Assembly (NCBI GenBank): GCA_018398815.1
Contig: CM031616.1
Coordinates: 74,390,840-74,454,839, forward strand
Direction: 5' to 3'
DNA: 64,000 nt
Source: Conus ventricosus
Taxonomy: Eukaryota > Mollusca > Gastropoda > Neogastropoda > Conidae
Below the pieces are notes generated by a model. That model saw only the letters and a list, made by a program, of their open reading frames with translations. It had not been told where the DNA came from and ran no database searches. Below, one piece after another: positions 45,338-59,088 of the stretch. The translations under genes were made by a program, and so were the position numbers. Position 1 is the stretch's first letter, and each line of letters opens with the position of its first letter.

Positions 45338-45562
45338 ATGGGCCCGACAATTATGTCATACTTGGCATGCCATACATTTGCACAGGTCTACATTGGACAG
45401 CAAACTTGCCAACGGTGTGAGACACTTCAGTTGTACCCCAATGAGAATATGTTGGCAATTGTGTGTGAATGGCAGGACATGTACAATGACATTTCTCCAG
45501 TGTTGTACACCAAATTATCTTGTTCAAAAACTTCAATGAAAGAACTGATTCTGGAATTCTGA
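45338..45562 (+). CDS. Unrecognised 74-residue ORF, copy B
   Basis: Identical in sequence to 6370-6594, including the upstream CTGTAG acceptor-like site. Confidence 0.25.
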   Translation: MGPTIMSYLACHTFAQVYIGQQTCQRCETLQLYPNENMLAIVCEWQDMYNDISPVLYTKLSCSKTSMKELILEF

Positions 45563-45790
45563 CGAATCTCAATCCAGTTTATGAATTTGAATAGTTTATT
45601 AGTAAAACTAATTTAGTTAAAGGACTTTTGGGGGGAATTGTTAACAGACTTTGAGCAAAAAAAGAACATTTCTTAAAAACTGAACAAGTTTGACTGAACT
45701 GAAAAACTGTTACCTGACAGCTGGCTTCATTTTAAAAATCTGATGATGTGTCATACATGTAGAATTTTGCTTAAACGAATTGTTTAGGAC

Positions 45791-47590
45791 CCTACACAAA
45801 CAAACGTCAGGCAGGTGACACAAACAAACTTCAGGCAGATGACACAAACTTCAGGCAGACGACACAAACAAACGTCAGGCAGATGACACAAACCAAACTT
45901 CAGGCAGACGACACAAACAAACTTCAGGCAGATGACACAAACAAACTTCAGGCAGACGACACAAACAAACTTCAGGCAAATGACACAAACTTCAGGCAAA
46001 TGACACAAACAAACTTCAGGCAGATGACACAAACAAACTTCAGGCAGATGACACAAACAAGCTTCAGGCAGACGACACAAACAAACTTCAGGCAGATGAC
46101 ACAAACAAACTTCAGGCAGATGACACAAACAAACTTCAGGCAGATGACACAAACAAACTTCAGGCAAATGACACAAACTTCAGGCAGATGACACAAACAA
46201 ACTTCAGGCAAATGACACAAACAGACGTCAGGCAGATGACACAAACAAACTTCAGGCAGACGACACAAACAAACTTCAGGCAGATGACACAAACTTCAGG
46301 CAGATGACACAAACAAACTTCAGGCAGACGACACAAACAAACTTCAGGCAGATGACACAAACAAACTTCAGGCAGATGACACAAACAAACTTCAGGCAGA
46401 CGACACAAACGTCGGGCAGACGACACAAACTTCAGGCAGATGACACAAACTTCAGGCAGACGACACAAACAAACTTCAGGCAGATGACACAAACAAACTT
46501 CAGGCAGACGACACAAACAAACTTCAGGCAGATGACACAAACAAACTTCAGGCAGATGACACAAACAAACTTCAGGCAGATGACACAAACAAACTTCAGG
46601 CAGACGACACAAACAAACTTCAGGCAGATGACACAAACAAACTTCAGGCAGACGACACAAACAAACTTCAGGCAGACGACACAAACAAACTTCAGGCAGG
46701 TGACACAAACAAACTTCAGGCAGACGACACAAACAAACTTCAGGCAGATGACACAAACTTCAGGCAGATGACACAAACAAACTTCAGGCAGACGACACAA
46801 ACAAACTTCAGGCAGACGACACAAACTTCAGGCAGATGACACAACAAACTTCAGGCAGACGACACAAACTTCAGGCAGATGATACGAACAAACTTCAGGC
46901 AGACGACACAAACAAACTTCAGGCAGACGACACAAACAAACTTCAGGCAGACGACACAAACAGATGTCAGGCAGATGACACAAACAAACGTCAGGCAGAC
47001 GACACAAACGAACTTCAGGCAGATGACACAAACAAACTTCAGGCAGATGACACAAACAACCTTCAGGCAGACGACACAAACAGACGTCAGGCAGATGACA
47101 CAAACAAACGTCAGGCAGACGACACAAACAAACTTCAGGCAGATGACACAAACAAACTTCAGGCAGATGACACAAACAAACTTCAGGCAGACGACACAAA
47201 CAGACGTCAGGCAGACGACACAAACAAACTTCAGGCAGATGACACAAACTTCAGGCAGACAACACAGACAAACTTCAGGCACATGATACAAACAAACTTC
47301 AGGCAGATGACACAAACTTCAGGCAGATGACACAAACTTCAGGCAGACAACACAAACAAACTTCAGGCAGATGACACAAACAAACTTCAGGCAGACAACA
47401 CAAACAGACAACACAAACAAACTTCAGGCACATGACACAAACAAACTTCAGGCAGATGACACGAACTTCAGGCAGACAACACAAAACAGACAACACAAAC
47501 AAACTTCAGCAGATGACACAAACAAACTTCAGGCAGATGACACGAACTTCAGGCAGACAACACAAACAAACTTCAGGCAGACGACACAAA
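45791..47590. repeat. 24-bp minisatellite, copy B
   Basis: Same unit order as 6822-8622, with a few single-base indels around 47480-47510. Confidence 0.9.
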
Positions 47591-47607
47591 CCGGCCAGAA
47601 CTGGAAC

Positions 47608-48232
47608 TGTTGGAGGCTGGTAGTGCCGTAACTGATGATGAAAAGAATCTTCAATGTCAGTTACTATGTTGGATCTGTCTGAAGTGGAATGGAGGCTGGT
47701 AGCGCTGTAACTGATGATGAAAAGAAGATTCAATGTCAGTTACTATGTTGGATCTGTCAGAAGTGCAATGGAGGCTGGTAGTGCTGTAACTGATGATGAA
47801 AAGAAGATTCAATGTCAGTTACTATGTTGGATCTGTCTGAAGTGGAATGGAGGCTGGTAGCGCTGTAACTGATGATGAAAAGAAGCTTCAATGTCAGTTA
47901 CTATGTTGGATCTGTCTGAAGTGGAATGGAGGCTGGTAGCGCTGTAACTGATGATGAAAAGAAGCTTTCAATGTCAGTTACTATGTTGGATCTGTCTGAA
48001 GTGGAATGGAGGCTGGTAGCGCCGTAACTGATGATGAAAAGAATCTTCAATGTCAGTTACTATGTTGGATCTGTCTGAAGTGGAATGGAGGCTGGTAGCG
48101 CTGTAACTGATGATGAAAAGAATCTTCAATGTCAGTTACTATGTTGGATCTGTCTGAAGTGGAATGGAGGCTGGTAGCGCTGTAACTGATGATGAAAAGA
48201 ATCTTCAATGTCAGTTACTATGTTGGATCTGT
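47608..48232. repeat. 79-80-bp tandem repeat, copy B
   Basis: Eight copies, as at 8640-9262. Confidence 0.9.
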
Positions 48233-48405
48233 TTGCAGTGGAGCATTGAGGGACACATTTTGACTGTCATGCCTACGCATGAGAACTGTATCATAACTGA
48301 CATGGTTGGATTCACAGCGGATTGATAGTCACAGTGTGTATTTTGTATGGAGTGGATCAATCACAGTGTGTATATTACATGGTGTCCACAGGCCCAAACC
48401 CCATC

Positions 48406-48762
48406 ATGGACGATCTGGCGGAGGCAGTAAAAGACTTCTGTGAACACACCCTCTCCACGGTCAGAGCCGCCAGCGCCAGAGCCCCTGGCACTCCCCTGAC
48501 CCAGGCTGTGGTTGTGGGAGCCCTGGTGTGGTTCCTGATGTACCGCCTGATGAAGAAGCGCTACCATCTGCCGCCTGGACCTCGGCCTCTGCCATTGCTG
48601 GGCAACCTGCTGTTGTTGAGGAGCAAAGAGGATCAGTTCTACGTCACTCTCAGTCGCTTGGCCAAAGAGAAGTATGGCCCTGTCATCTCCATCTACTTCG
48701 GCCCCGTGCTGTGCATCACCCCAACGACTTCGACACCATCAATGAGGCTCTGGTACAGAGAG
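48406..48762 (+). CDS. Cytochrome P450 coding exon 1, copy B (one-base deletion)
   Basis: Same as 9438-9795 except that one T is missing at about 48720 (CATCACCCCAACG against CATCACCCTCAACG). This shifts the frame 14 codons before the donor. Membrane anchor, PPGP hinge and donor G|GTGAGG are unchanged. Because copy A is open here and exon 2 is open in this copy, the deletion is probably a consensus error. Confidence 0.85.
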
Positions 48763-49278
48763 GTGAGGTCTTCTGTTCAACGAGATATATTGATCCTTCC
48801 CTTTCCCCCCTTCCTCCCTCCCTCACCCCCCCCCTCCCTTCCCTCGAAACCTTTCTACACGCACCTGTCAGAACTTTTTCTGGTAACATTCCCTGTCTTC
48901 AAAGACTTGTTTCTTTGTTCGTTTTTTTCCACAATTGTTTCTCCTCCGCCATGCAGGTTATTTTTTCACCTTCAGCTGTGGGTTTGTTTGTTGCTTTTCA
49001 GTCTGTCAGCAAGGTTATGCTAAAAACTACAAGTTTGAATGAAACTTGGTGGAAAGCTTGGATGTGACAGAGCCATGAAATGTGATTGTGGGTCCACGTT
49101 GAAGGTGGCTTCATGGGTAGTTTGGAGGCTGTGAATTGAAAGCTGAGGCAGGGTTTGATTTAGATGAACAGTTGGAGTTTGCTGGAGGTTGATGGTCTCC
49201 AGAATGTCTAACTTTCTCATTAACTCTTTCTGTACTAAGGACCGCATATCTGGTCCTTATGTTCACAACCTTTGTAGA

Positions 49279-50500
49279 TTAAAGGTCTACTTTAGAGATT
49301 TTTGATAATTTGTTAAAAACAGGTCTACATGTCATATAACTACAGTATGGTATTCATTTTTCAAAAAAAGTCGCCGGAAGAATTTAATAGATAAAAAACG
49401 AGTTTTGCACACCTGTTCAAACCCCGCGCGGTAGACCGAAAACCGTGACGTCACTTGATGGACTGGCCGTCAGCCGCGACCTACACAACAAGCCAACGCC
49501 AAGTGAAACCAACACGAGTTGCGATCCCCCACAGCCTAAAAAGTCACGAGGGGGTGGCAGATATTGTGCTGTAGGCGTGTGCAGCAGCTCAGCAGGAGAC
49601 GGATATTCTTTGCACACATTTCCATCTGATCCAGATACTCGAAAGAAGTGGATTCGGTTGGTGCAACCAAAGAACTATCTTTGGTGCAACCATGCCGGGC
49701 CACCAAGTTATTTTTACCACGTCAGTTCCAGCTGGACCACGGAAACGAGCTGTTCCGACAATTGCCGAGCCCGTTTGAGTGGATCAAAAACTTCGTCTGC
49801 ATTGTGCGCGTATACTTTGAAGGCGGAGTGGTAAGCTCGTACAGATGAGTACGATAGTCGCACGTTTATTCAGTTCTTATCTATGGACAGATCACACTTG
49901 TTAAATTGAATGAACACGTTAAGGCTTGAGGAAGGAGAATCTCCGCTCGCCGTCCACGCGTGATCGCATCAAGAAGTCAGTCGGTAGCCTCCCTCGAGAC
50001 TTCGGTAAAGTCCGTACGCCTTCGGAATGATGTGTTCGGGCGTCCAGCTGGAACTGAATAGCTCGTTTCCGTGGTCCAGCTGGAACTGACGTGGTAAAAA
50101 GAACTTAGCGTTCAAACTGATAAGGTAAAGGCCTTGCAGAAACATCCCCAGAGTTACATTGGCTGTCGCAATCATAGTCACTGCTTTTACATGATAAATT
50201 AAATACCGATCGGGATGTGCAAGAACCATCAGAATCGCTTTCTGTCGCCGTTGGCTTGTTGTGCAGGTCGCGGCTGACGGCCAGTCCATCATGTGACGTC
50301 ACATCCAAGAGTAGTTAAGCCATGCCAAGATTTAGTTGATTACCTCCCGTTTTCCTGATTACAGGTAAAAATGCCCACTTTCGCGGATCGATTTCGTGTG
50401 ATCGGGAGAGAATCGGATGTTTGTTTTATCAATTTATCAAACATTTCATATTTCTGCATAAGCTGACCAATTATCGAAAACCTCTAAAGTAGACCTTTAA
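49279..50500. mobile_element. Kolobok/T2-like transposon, copy B
   Basis: Same 1222-bp length, TTAA-flanked 19-base ends and internal inverted segments as 10311-11532. One base difference was noted (CCTGGTCC against CGTGGTCC near 50070). The THAP-like frame spans 49445-49834. Confidence 0.7.
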
Positions 50501-51329
50501 GGACCGCTTATGTGGTCCAAAGATTTGGAATTTTTTGGTCCAGAGCTTTGGAATTTTTCTCCGAAGTGAATGAACCTTTTGTATGAATTTAGTTGTTACA
50601 GATAGCTCCTGCATACTAACCTGAGTGCAGGCCTACTGGTTCTTAGGCTTTGCAAGCTGAATGCTCGCTAGCAGACGCTTTTCACACCACGTCACCAGTT
50701 CAGTTTGGCTTGACGTGGCAGCGTAGCATCGTCTGCTACTCATTCAAGCATGTATGGTGAAAGAAACACTACAAATCTTCTCCGAAGATGGAGTATGGCT
50801 GCCTTAGTGGTGGGATAAACAAAACTTTCATACACACAAAACTCCATTAATGGTATTAATAATGGTAGTACTAATAAAAGTAATAATGAGAATAATAATA
50901 TAATAACAATAATACTAACAACAACAGTAACGGTAATTGTAATGATAATATAAGTAATGGTAATTGAAAAATTATCAATAATAAGAGGTTGAAATGTGTC
51001 ATATTTTGTGTTATAATTTGTTTGTCCCTGTTGTTTAGCACATTTACAAAATATTGTCTTAAAAACTTGTTTCCATTTCCGCCTGCAGTCACGTCACTTA
51101 GAAACAAACAGTTGAAAAATAATATATGATTTCCTTTTGGTCCAGTTGGCAACACAAACTAACCTACCTCACTTAGAAATGTGATGGTGTGGAGGGGTAA
51201 GGGGTGTGCAGGTGAAGACAGGCAGATAGCAATGCGTAGAAGCCAAGGGACAGCAGCCAGTCAAGAAGACACGGAGGACGAGGTGTAGTTTCTCCCTTTA
51301 TTTTCTTCTTCCACGCCAGTCGCTCACAT

Positions 51330-51357
51330 CAGGGACCGTACAGCTGTACGGTCCCTG
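51330..51357. other. Perfect 28-bp palindrome, copy B
   Basis: Identical to 12362-12389. A solitary 75-bp repeat precedes it at about 51099. Confidence 0.85.
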
Positions 51358-52536
51358 CTCACGTCAGGGAACACTCTAGGGGAACACTGATCCATTCTCA
51401 CACAACGCTCTACTTTTATAACCACATACCGGGCCGCAAAGCCAGCAGCGCGGTGCTAGAGACGAAACGGCCTCGCGAGGCCGGAACCAACAGAATTTTG
51501 TGTTTTCTATGGCAGCTTCAGTGTTGTCTGGCTCGCTGTCCGTTCAAACTATTAACACATATTTACTATCAATGAAAACCTCAGAACACAAGGAATAAAA
51601 TGCAGTAAGTCACATTTGACAATTTTGTTCCTGTACTAAATCATTGCTGATTAATGTCCCAGAGTGAAGCCACTTTTAACAAGCTTACGTCATATTTTCC
51701 TTTATTTCGATGAAAAATACTAAACAGCGTGAAATAATTTTGTAATGAATAAAAAGCTGGCATCTCGCTCTTTTTATACATATAAATTTCATTATCCAAG
51801 ATGCCGTCCAAGCGGAGAACTTTGCGTTTAAAGTTTGATAGAAAACACAGCTGACTCTTCACGTCGCCGGGCCGTCGGCGCCTACTTTTGACACAATTTT
51901 CAACTGAAAAATACTCTGTTGAATGGTCTGTTAAATAATAAATTCTACACAGTTTCAGTTGTATTCATAACAGAAATGGAGTCATTAGCAAGATTTCGAT
52001 CGGGAAGTCCGAATTTCGTAGAATGATAATTTGGATCAAAACTCCGACAATGAACGAAGAAGGCGACTTGATCAAGGGAACCGGCGTCGTCAGTCATTTC
52101 GTATAGTCGCAAGCCTGTGCGGAATAGATCCTAAGCATGCGATATACGAAATGAGAGCTCATGGACATTACTTTTAACATGCATCTTCAGATTCTTCGGT
52201 TTTCCTCTTACTTTTTGTAAAATCAAGAATTATTCAATATTCATTCGACAGACAATTGAAAATGGCGCCAAGATTGCTCGTGCAAAATACCAGTTTAGAG
52301 AAAATATGGGCTTCTCAGCCAGTACGGTTGTAATGAATCAAATACATTAATTTTTGTGACTTTAGCAACGTACATACAACTATGTAGGTTCTGAGGTATT
52401 CATGATTTTAAGAATTTACACAACAATAAAAAAAGAGATTCGACCAAGGGAGGTAAGGGGAAGATAACTCTCAAACAAAACATTTTCATCCACGAAAGGT
52501 ACCAAAAGAAATGATACACTGTTAGCACCCGGCTAC

Positions 52537-52900
52537 AGAAACAAACAGTTGAAAAATAATATATGATTTCCTTTTGGTCCAGTTGGCAACACAAACTAAC
52601 CTACCTCACTTAGAAACAAACAGTTGAAAAATAATATATGATTTCCTTTTGGTCCAGTTGGCAACACAAACTAACCTACCTCACTTAGAAACAAACAGTT
52701 GAAAATAATATTGGATTTCCTTTTGGTCCAGTTGGCAACACAAACTAACCTACCTCACTTAGAAACAAACAGTTGAAAAATAATATATGATTTCCTTTTG
52801 GTCCAGTTGGCAACACAACTAACCTACCTCACTTAGAAACAAACAGTTGAAAAATAATATATGATTTCCTTTTGGTCCAGTTGGCAACACAAACTAACCT
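52537..52900. repeat. 75-bp tandem repeat, copy B
   Basis: Five units, as at 13572-13937, with two single-base deletions. Confidence 0.9.
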
Positions 52901-53042
52901 AACAGAACAGGTGAGTGGAGACCTTGATTCTGCATGTATCACACATGCTGACATAAAGAACAGATTGTTGTGGGCTTTGGGACTCTGCATGTAACACACA
53001 CGCTGACATGATGGACATATTGTTGTGGGCTTTGGGACTGTG

Positions 53043-53706
53043 CATGTATCACACACTGACATCACTGTGCAATGCAAGCCCCAATGTTGTGTTTCACTCA
53101 TACACTGACATCACTGTGCAATGCAAGCCCCAATGTTGTGTTTCACTCATACACTGACATCACTGTGCAATGCAAGCCCCAATGTTTTGTTTCACTCACA
53201 CACTGACATCACTGTGCAATGCAAGCCCCAATGTTGTGTTTCACTCACACACTGACATCACTGTGCAATGCAAGCCCCAGGGTTGTGTTTCACTCACACA
53301 CTGACATCACTGTGCAATGCAAGCCCCAATGTTGTGTTTCACTCACACACTGACATCACTGTGCAATGCAAGCCCCAATGTTGTGTTTCACTCACACACT
53401 GACATCACTGTGCAATGCAAGCCCCAGGGTTGTGTTTCACTCACACACTGACATCACTGTGCAATGCAAGCCCCAATGTTGTGTTTCACTCACACACTGA
53501 CATCACTGTGCAATGCAAGCCCCAATGTTGTGTTTCACTCACACACTGACATCACTGTGCAATGCAAGCCCCAATGTTGTGTTTCACTCACACACTGACA
53601 TCACTGTGCAATGCAAGCCCCAATGTTGTGTTTCACTCACACACTGACATCACTGTGCAATGCAAGCCCCAATGTTGTGTTTCACTCACACACTGACATC
53701 ACTGCA
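53043..53706. repeat. 49-bp minisatellite, copy B
   Basis: Same unit and same CAGGG variant positions as 14080-14745. Confidence 0.9.
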
Positions 53707-53963
53707 CCGCCAGTCCTTGTGGTCTACTTGTATGACACAGTGACATGACAAACAGCAGGCTTCAATCGTCCCAGCATGTGTCACACACCTACAACGAAGT
53801 TTTCAGCCAAGGTCACATTAGCATGTGCAAAGGTAAGAGAGGCATTCCAAGTATTTGAGGACAAAATGAAATCATGTGTTTCTGTATTCCATGGTCAGAC
53901 TGTTGTTGGCTTCATGAGTGAAGGACGATGGCAGGGAAAACACTCACCGTCATTATGGTGCAG

Positions 53964-54652
53964 GCAATGACTTCGCTGGGAGGCCCTACCTGTACAGCAT
54001 GGACGTCATGACCGAAGGATGCAGGGACATTGTCTTCACCGACTTCTCCCAGACCTGGAAACTTCATCGCAAAATTGGTATGACTGCTCTGAGGCATTAC
54101 ATGACTGGGTCGCACCTGGACAAGGTCATACATGAGGTCATGGCCAAGGTCACTGACAGAATGTTGGCAGAGCCGGGGCCTTTTAACCCCCGTCCTTACA
54201 ACGTTGTTCTCATGTTCCACATCTTGGACTTCATCTGTTTTGGGGAGGCTAAACCCTATGATGATCCTACCGTCCACCACTTTGCTGGCCTGTTTGATGT
54301 CATCAACAATGAGATAGGGAATGGGTTTCTGGAAGATATCGTTCCGCTTCTCAAGTACTGGCCCACAAAAAGGTTTCAGAAGTTTGTTTCCTTGATGTCC
54401 ATGTTTCTGGAGTATGTGGAGAAAAACATTGAAAAGCATCGACAGAACTTTTCACCCGACAGTGTTGGTGATGTGACGGACAGCATCCTGCTGGCTCAGA
54501 AAGAGGCTGAGCAGGAAGAGAGTGCACAGGTCATGGCCAACTTCACAGACGTCCATGTGCGGCAAACAATTTTCGACCTGTTTGGAGCCGGGGTGGACTC
54601 GACACGAATGACCTTGAACTGGGCCACGCTGTACCTGGCTGGTCACCCTGAG
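53964..54652 (+). CDS. Cytochrome P450 exon 2, copy B (open)
   Basis: 689 bases from GGTGCAG|GC to CACCCTGAG|GTACTG, phase 1 in and phase 0 out. Encodes residues 120-349 of the monooxygenase. NDFAGRP opens it, then the C-helix W151-KLH-R155 that contacts a heme propionate, the D to H helices, and the I-helix at 326-339 (FGAGVDSTRMTLNW). The acidic residue is D331. The following alcohol residue, normally Thr, is Ser332, with Thr333 next to it. The chain continues to HPE before the J-helix. The sequence is most like CYP17/CYP1-type CYP2-clan enzymes, which hydroxylate lipophilic substrates with electrons from P450 reductase. Substrate is unknown. Confidence 0.9.
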
Positions 54653-54669
54653 GTACTGTCTACTCACAG

Positions 54670-54759
54670 TACTCCCCCTCCCTTTCTCTCCCTCTCTCTC
54701 CCTCTCTCTCTAACCTACACACACACACACATACACACTCACAGATCTCTCTCTCTAAC

Positions 54760-54825
<66 letters not shown>

Positions 54826-55404
54826 AGATCTCTCTCTAACCTACACACACACACATACACACTCACAGATCTCTCTCTCTAACCTACCACACACATACAC
54901 ACTCACAGATCTCTCTCTCTAACCTACACACACACATACACACTCATAGATCTCTCTCTCTCTCTATCCTACACACACATACACACACAGATCTCGCTCT
55001 CTCTAACCTACACACACACATACACACACACACATACACACACACATACGCCACACAGATCTCTCTCTCTAACCTACACACACATACACACACAGATCTC
55101 TCTCTAACCTACACACACATACACACACAGATCTCTGTCTCTAACCTACACACACACATACACACACAGACCTCTCTCTCTCTAACCTACACACACATAC
55201 ACACACAGATCTCTCTCTCTCTCTAACCTACACACACACATACACACACAGATCTCTCTCTGTCTCTAACCTACACACACACATACACACAGATCTCTGT
55301 CTCTAACCTACACACACATACACACACGATCTCTCTCTCCTCTCTAACCTACACACACACATACACACACAGATCTCTCTCTCTCTCTCTCTAACCTACA
55401 CACA

Positions 55405-55435
<31 letters not shown>

Positions 55436-55526
55436 AACCTACACACACAGATCTCTCTCTCTCTCTAACCTACACACACAGATCTCTCTCTCTCTCTAAC
55501 CTACACACTCACATACACACAGATCT

Positions 55527-55599
<73 letters not shown>

Positions 55600-55812
55600 A
55601 CCTACACACACAGATCTCTCTCTCTCTCTAACCTACACAGACAGATCTCTCTCTCTCTAACCTACACACACAGATCTCTCTCTCTCTCTAACCTACACAC
55701 ACACATACACACACAGATCTCTCTCTCTAACCTACACACACAGATCTCCTCTCTCTAACCTACACACACATACACACAGATCTCTCTCTCTAACCTACCC
55801 ACAATACACACA

Positions 55813-55848
<36 letters not shown>

Positions 55849-56183
55849 ACCTACACACAGAGATCTCTCTCTCTCTCTCTAACCTACACACACATCTCTC
55901 TCTCTCTAACCTACACACACAGATCTCTCTCTCTAACCTACACACACAGATCTCTCTCTCTAACCTACACACACAGATCTCTCTCTCTCTCTCTCTCTAA
56001 CCTACACACACAGAGATCTCTCTCTCTCTAACCTACACACACACAGATCTCTCTTTCTAACCTACACACACAGATCTCTCTCTCTCTCTCTCTCTCTCTA
56101 ACCTACACACACAGATCTCTTCTCTCTCTTAACCTACACACACAGATCTCTCTCTCTCTCTAACCTACACACTCACATACACA

Positions 56184-56255
<72 letters not shown>

Positions 56256-56469
56256 ACCTACACACACAGATCTCTCTCTCTCTCTAACCTACACAGACAG
56301 ATCTCTCTCTCTCTAACCTACACACACAGATCTCTCTCTCTCTCTAACCTACACACACACTACACACACAGATCTCTCTCTCTAACCTACACACACAGAT
56401 CTCTCTCTCTCTAACCTACACACACATACACACAGATCTCTCTCTCTAACCTACCCACACATACACACA

Positions 56470-56507
<38 letters not shown>

Positions 56508-58001
56508 ACCTACACACAGAGATCTCTCTCTCTCTCTCTAACCTACACACACATCTCTCTCTCTCTAACCTACACACACAGATCTCTCTCTCTAACCTAC
56601 ACACACAGATCTCTCTCTCTAACCTACCACACACAGATCTCTCTCTCTCTCTCTCTAACCTACACACACAGAGATCTCTCTCTCTCTAACCTACACACAC
56701 ACAGATCTCTCTTTCTAACCTACACACACAGATCTCTCTCTCTCTCTCTAACCTACGCACACAGATCTCTCTCTAACCTACACACAAACATACACACACA
56801 GATCTCTCTCTCTCTAACCTACACACACACATACACACACAGATCTCTCTCTCTCTCTCTAACCTACACACACAGATCTCTCTCTCTAACCTACACACAC
56901 ATACACACACAGATCTCTCTCTCTAACCTACACACACAGATCTCTCTCTCTCTCCAACCTACACACACAGATCTCTCTCTCCAACCTACACACACATACA
57001 CACACAGATCTCTCTCTCTCTACAACCTACACACACATACACACACAGATCTCTCTCTCTCTCTCTCTAACCTACACACACATACACACACAGATCTCTC
57101 TCTCTCTCTAACCTACACACACATACACACAGATCTCTCTCTCTCTAACCTACACATACATACACACACAGATCTCTCTCTCTCTCTCTCTCTAACCAAC
57201 ACACACATACACACACAGATCTCTCTCTCTAACCTACACACACATACAAACAGATCTCTCTCTCTAACCTACACACACATACAGATCTCTCTCTCTCTCT
57301 CTCTCTAACCTACACACACACACACATACACACACAGATATCTCTCTCTCTCTCTCTCTAACCTACACACACATACACACACAGATCTCTCTCTCTCTAA
57401 CCTACACACACATACGCACACAGATCTCTCTCTCTAACCTACACACACATACACACACAGATCTCTCTCTCTCTCTCTCTCTCTAACCTACACACACATA
57501 CACACACAGATCTCTCTCTCTCTCTAACCTACACACACACATACACACACAGATCTCTCTCTCTAACCTACACACACATACACACACATATCTCTCTCTC
57601 TGTAACCTACACACACATACACACACAGATCTCTCTCTCTAACCTACACACACATACACACACAGATCTCTCTCTCTCTAACCTTTACACACAGATCTCT
57701 CTCCACAACCTACACACACATACACACACAGATCTCTCTCTCTACAACCTACACACACATACACACACACATATCTCTCTCTCTCTCTCTAACCTACACA
57801 CACAGATCTCTCTCTCTCTAACCTACACACACAGATCTCTCTCTCTCTACAACCTACACAAACAGATCTCTCTCTCTAACCTACACACACATACACACAC
57901 AGATCTCTCTCTCTCTCTCTCTAACCTACACACACAGAGATCTCTCTCTCTACAACCTACACACACAGATCTCTCTCTCTAACTTAACACACATACAAAC
58001 A

Positions 58002-58047
<46 letters not shown>

Positions 58048-58630
58048 ACCTACACACAGAGATCTCTCTCTCTACAACCTACACACAGAGATCTTTCTCT
58101 CTAACCTACACACACATACACACACAGATCTCTCTCTCTCTCTAACCTACACACACACATACACACACAGATCTCTCTCTCTAACCTACACACACACATA
58201 CACACACAGATCTCTCTCTCTCTCTCTAACCTACACACACATACACACACAGATCTCTCTCTCTCTACAACCTACACACACATACACACAGAGATCTCTC
58301 TCTCTACAACCTACACACACAGATCTCTCTCTCTCTACAACCTACACACACATACACATAGAGATCTCTCTCTCTACAACCTACACACACATACACACAC
58401 AGATCTCTCTCTCTACAACCTACACACACATACACACACAGATCTCTCTCTCTACAACCTACACACACAGACCTCTCTCTCTACAACCTACACACACATA
58501 CACACAATCTCTCTCTCTATAACCTACACACACACACATATACACACAGATCTTTCTCTTTAACCTACACACACACATAGACACTCAAGATCTCTCACTC
58601 TGTCTAACTTACACACACAGACACACACAC

Positions 58631-58712
<82 letters not shown>

Positions 58713-58804
58713 ATCTACACACACATACTCACAGATCTCTCTCTCTCTCTCCGTCTCTCTCTCTCTCTCTCTCTCTGTGTCTCTGTCTTACACACCCACA
58801 CACA

Positions 58805-58843
<39 letters not shown>

Positions 58844-58850
58844 ATATATA
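54670..58850. repeat. CT/CA satellite, copy B (regular)
   Basis: About 4.2 kb of CACACACAGATCT-(CT)n-CTAACCTACACACA modules, nearly free of the indels seen in copy A. Pure (CA)n at 54752-54822, long (CT)n at 55525-55600 and 56185-56255, and a final (CA)n/(TA)n at 58795-58860. AGATCT recurs throughout. It lies in the P450 intron after exon 2. Confidence 0.92.
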
Positions 58851-59088
58851 TATATATACACACATATATTTTTTTCTGCATATAGAACTTCCTGTAATCC
58901 ATGTGGCTCTCTACCTATATATCTATGCATGGATCTTGACGGGCCTTATACTGTATCATAACTAAGTTTAGATTTGGCATTTCTGACTTGTCAATTCACT
59001 GCTATAGGTAAAGAAACCATAGACCAAAAGACTTAATTTGTAAACTATGTAAGGTTGCTGTTGAAAACGAAATGCACTTCTTATCTGT

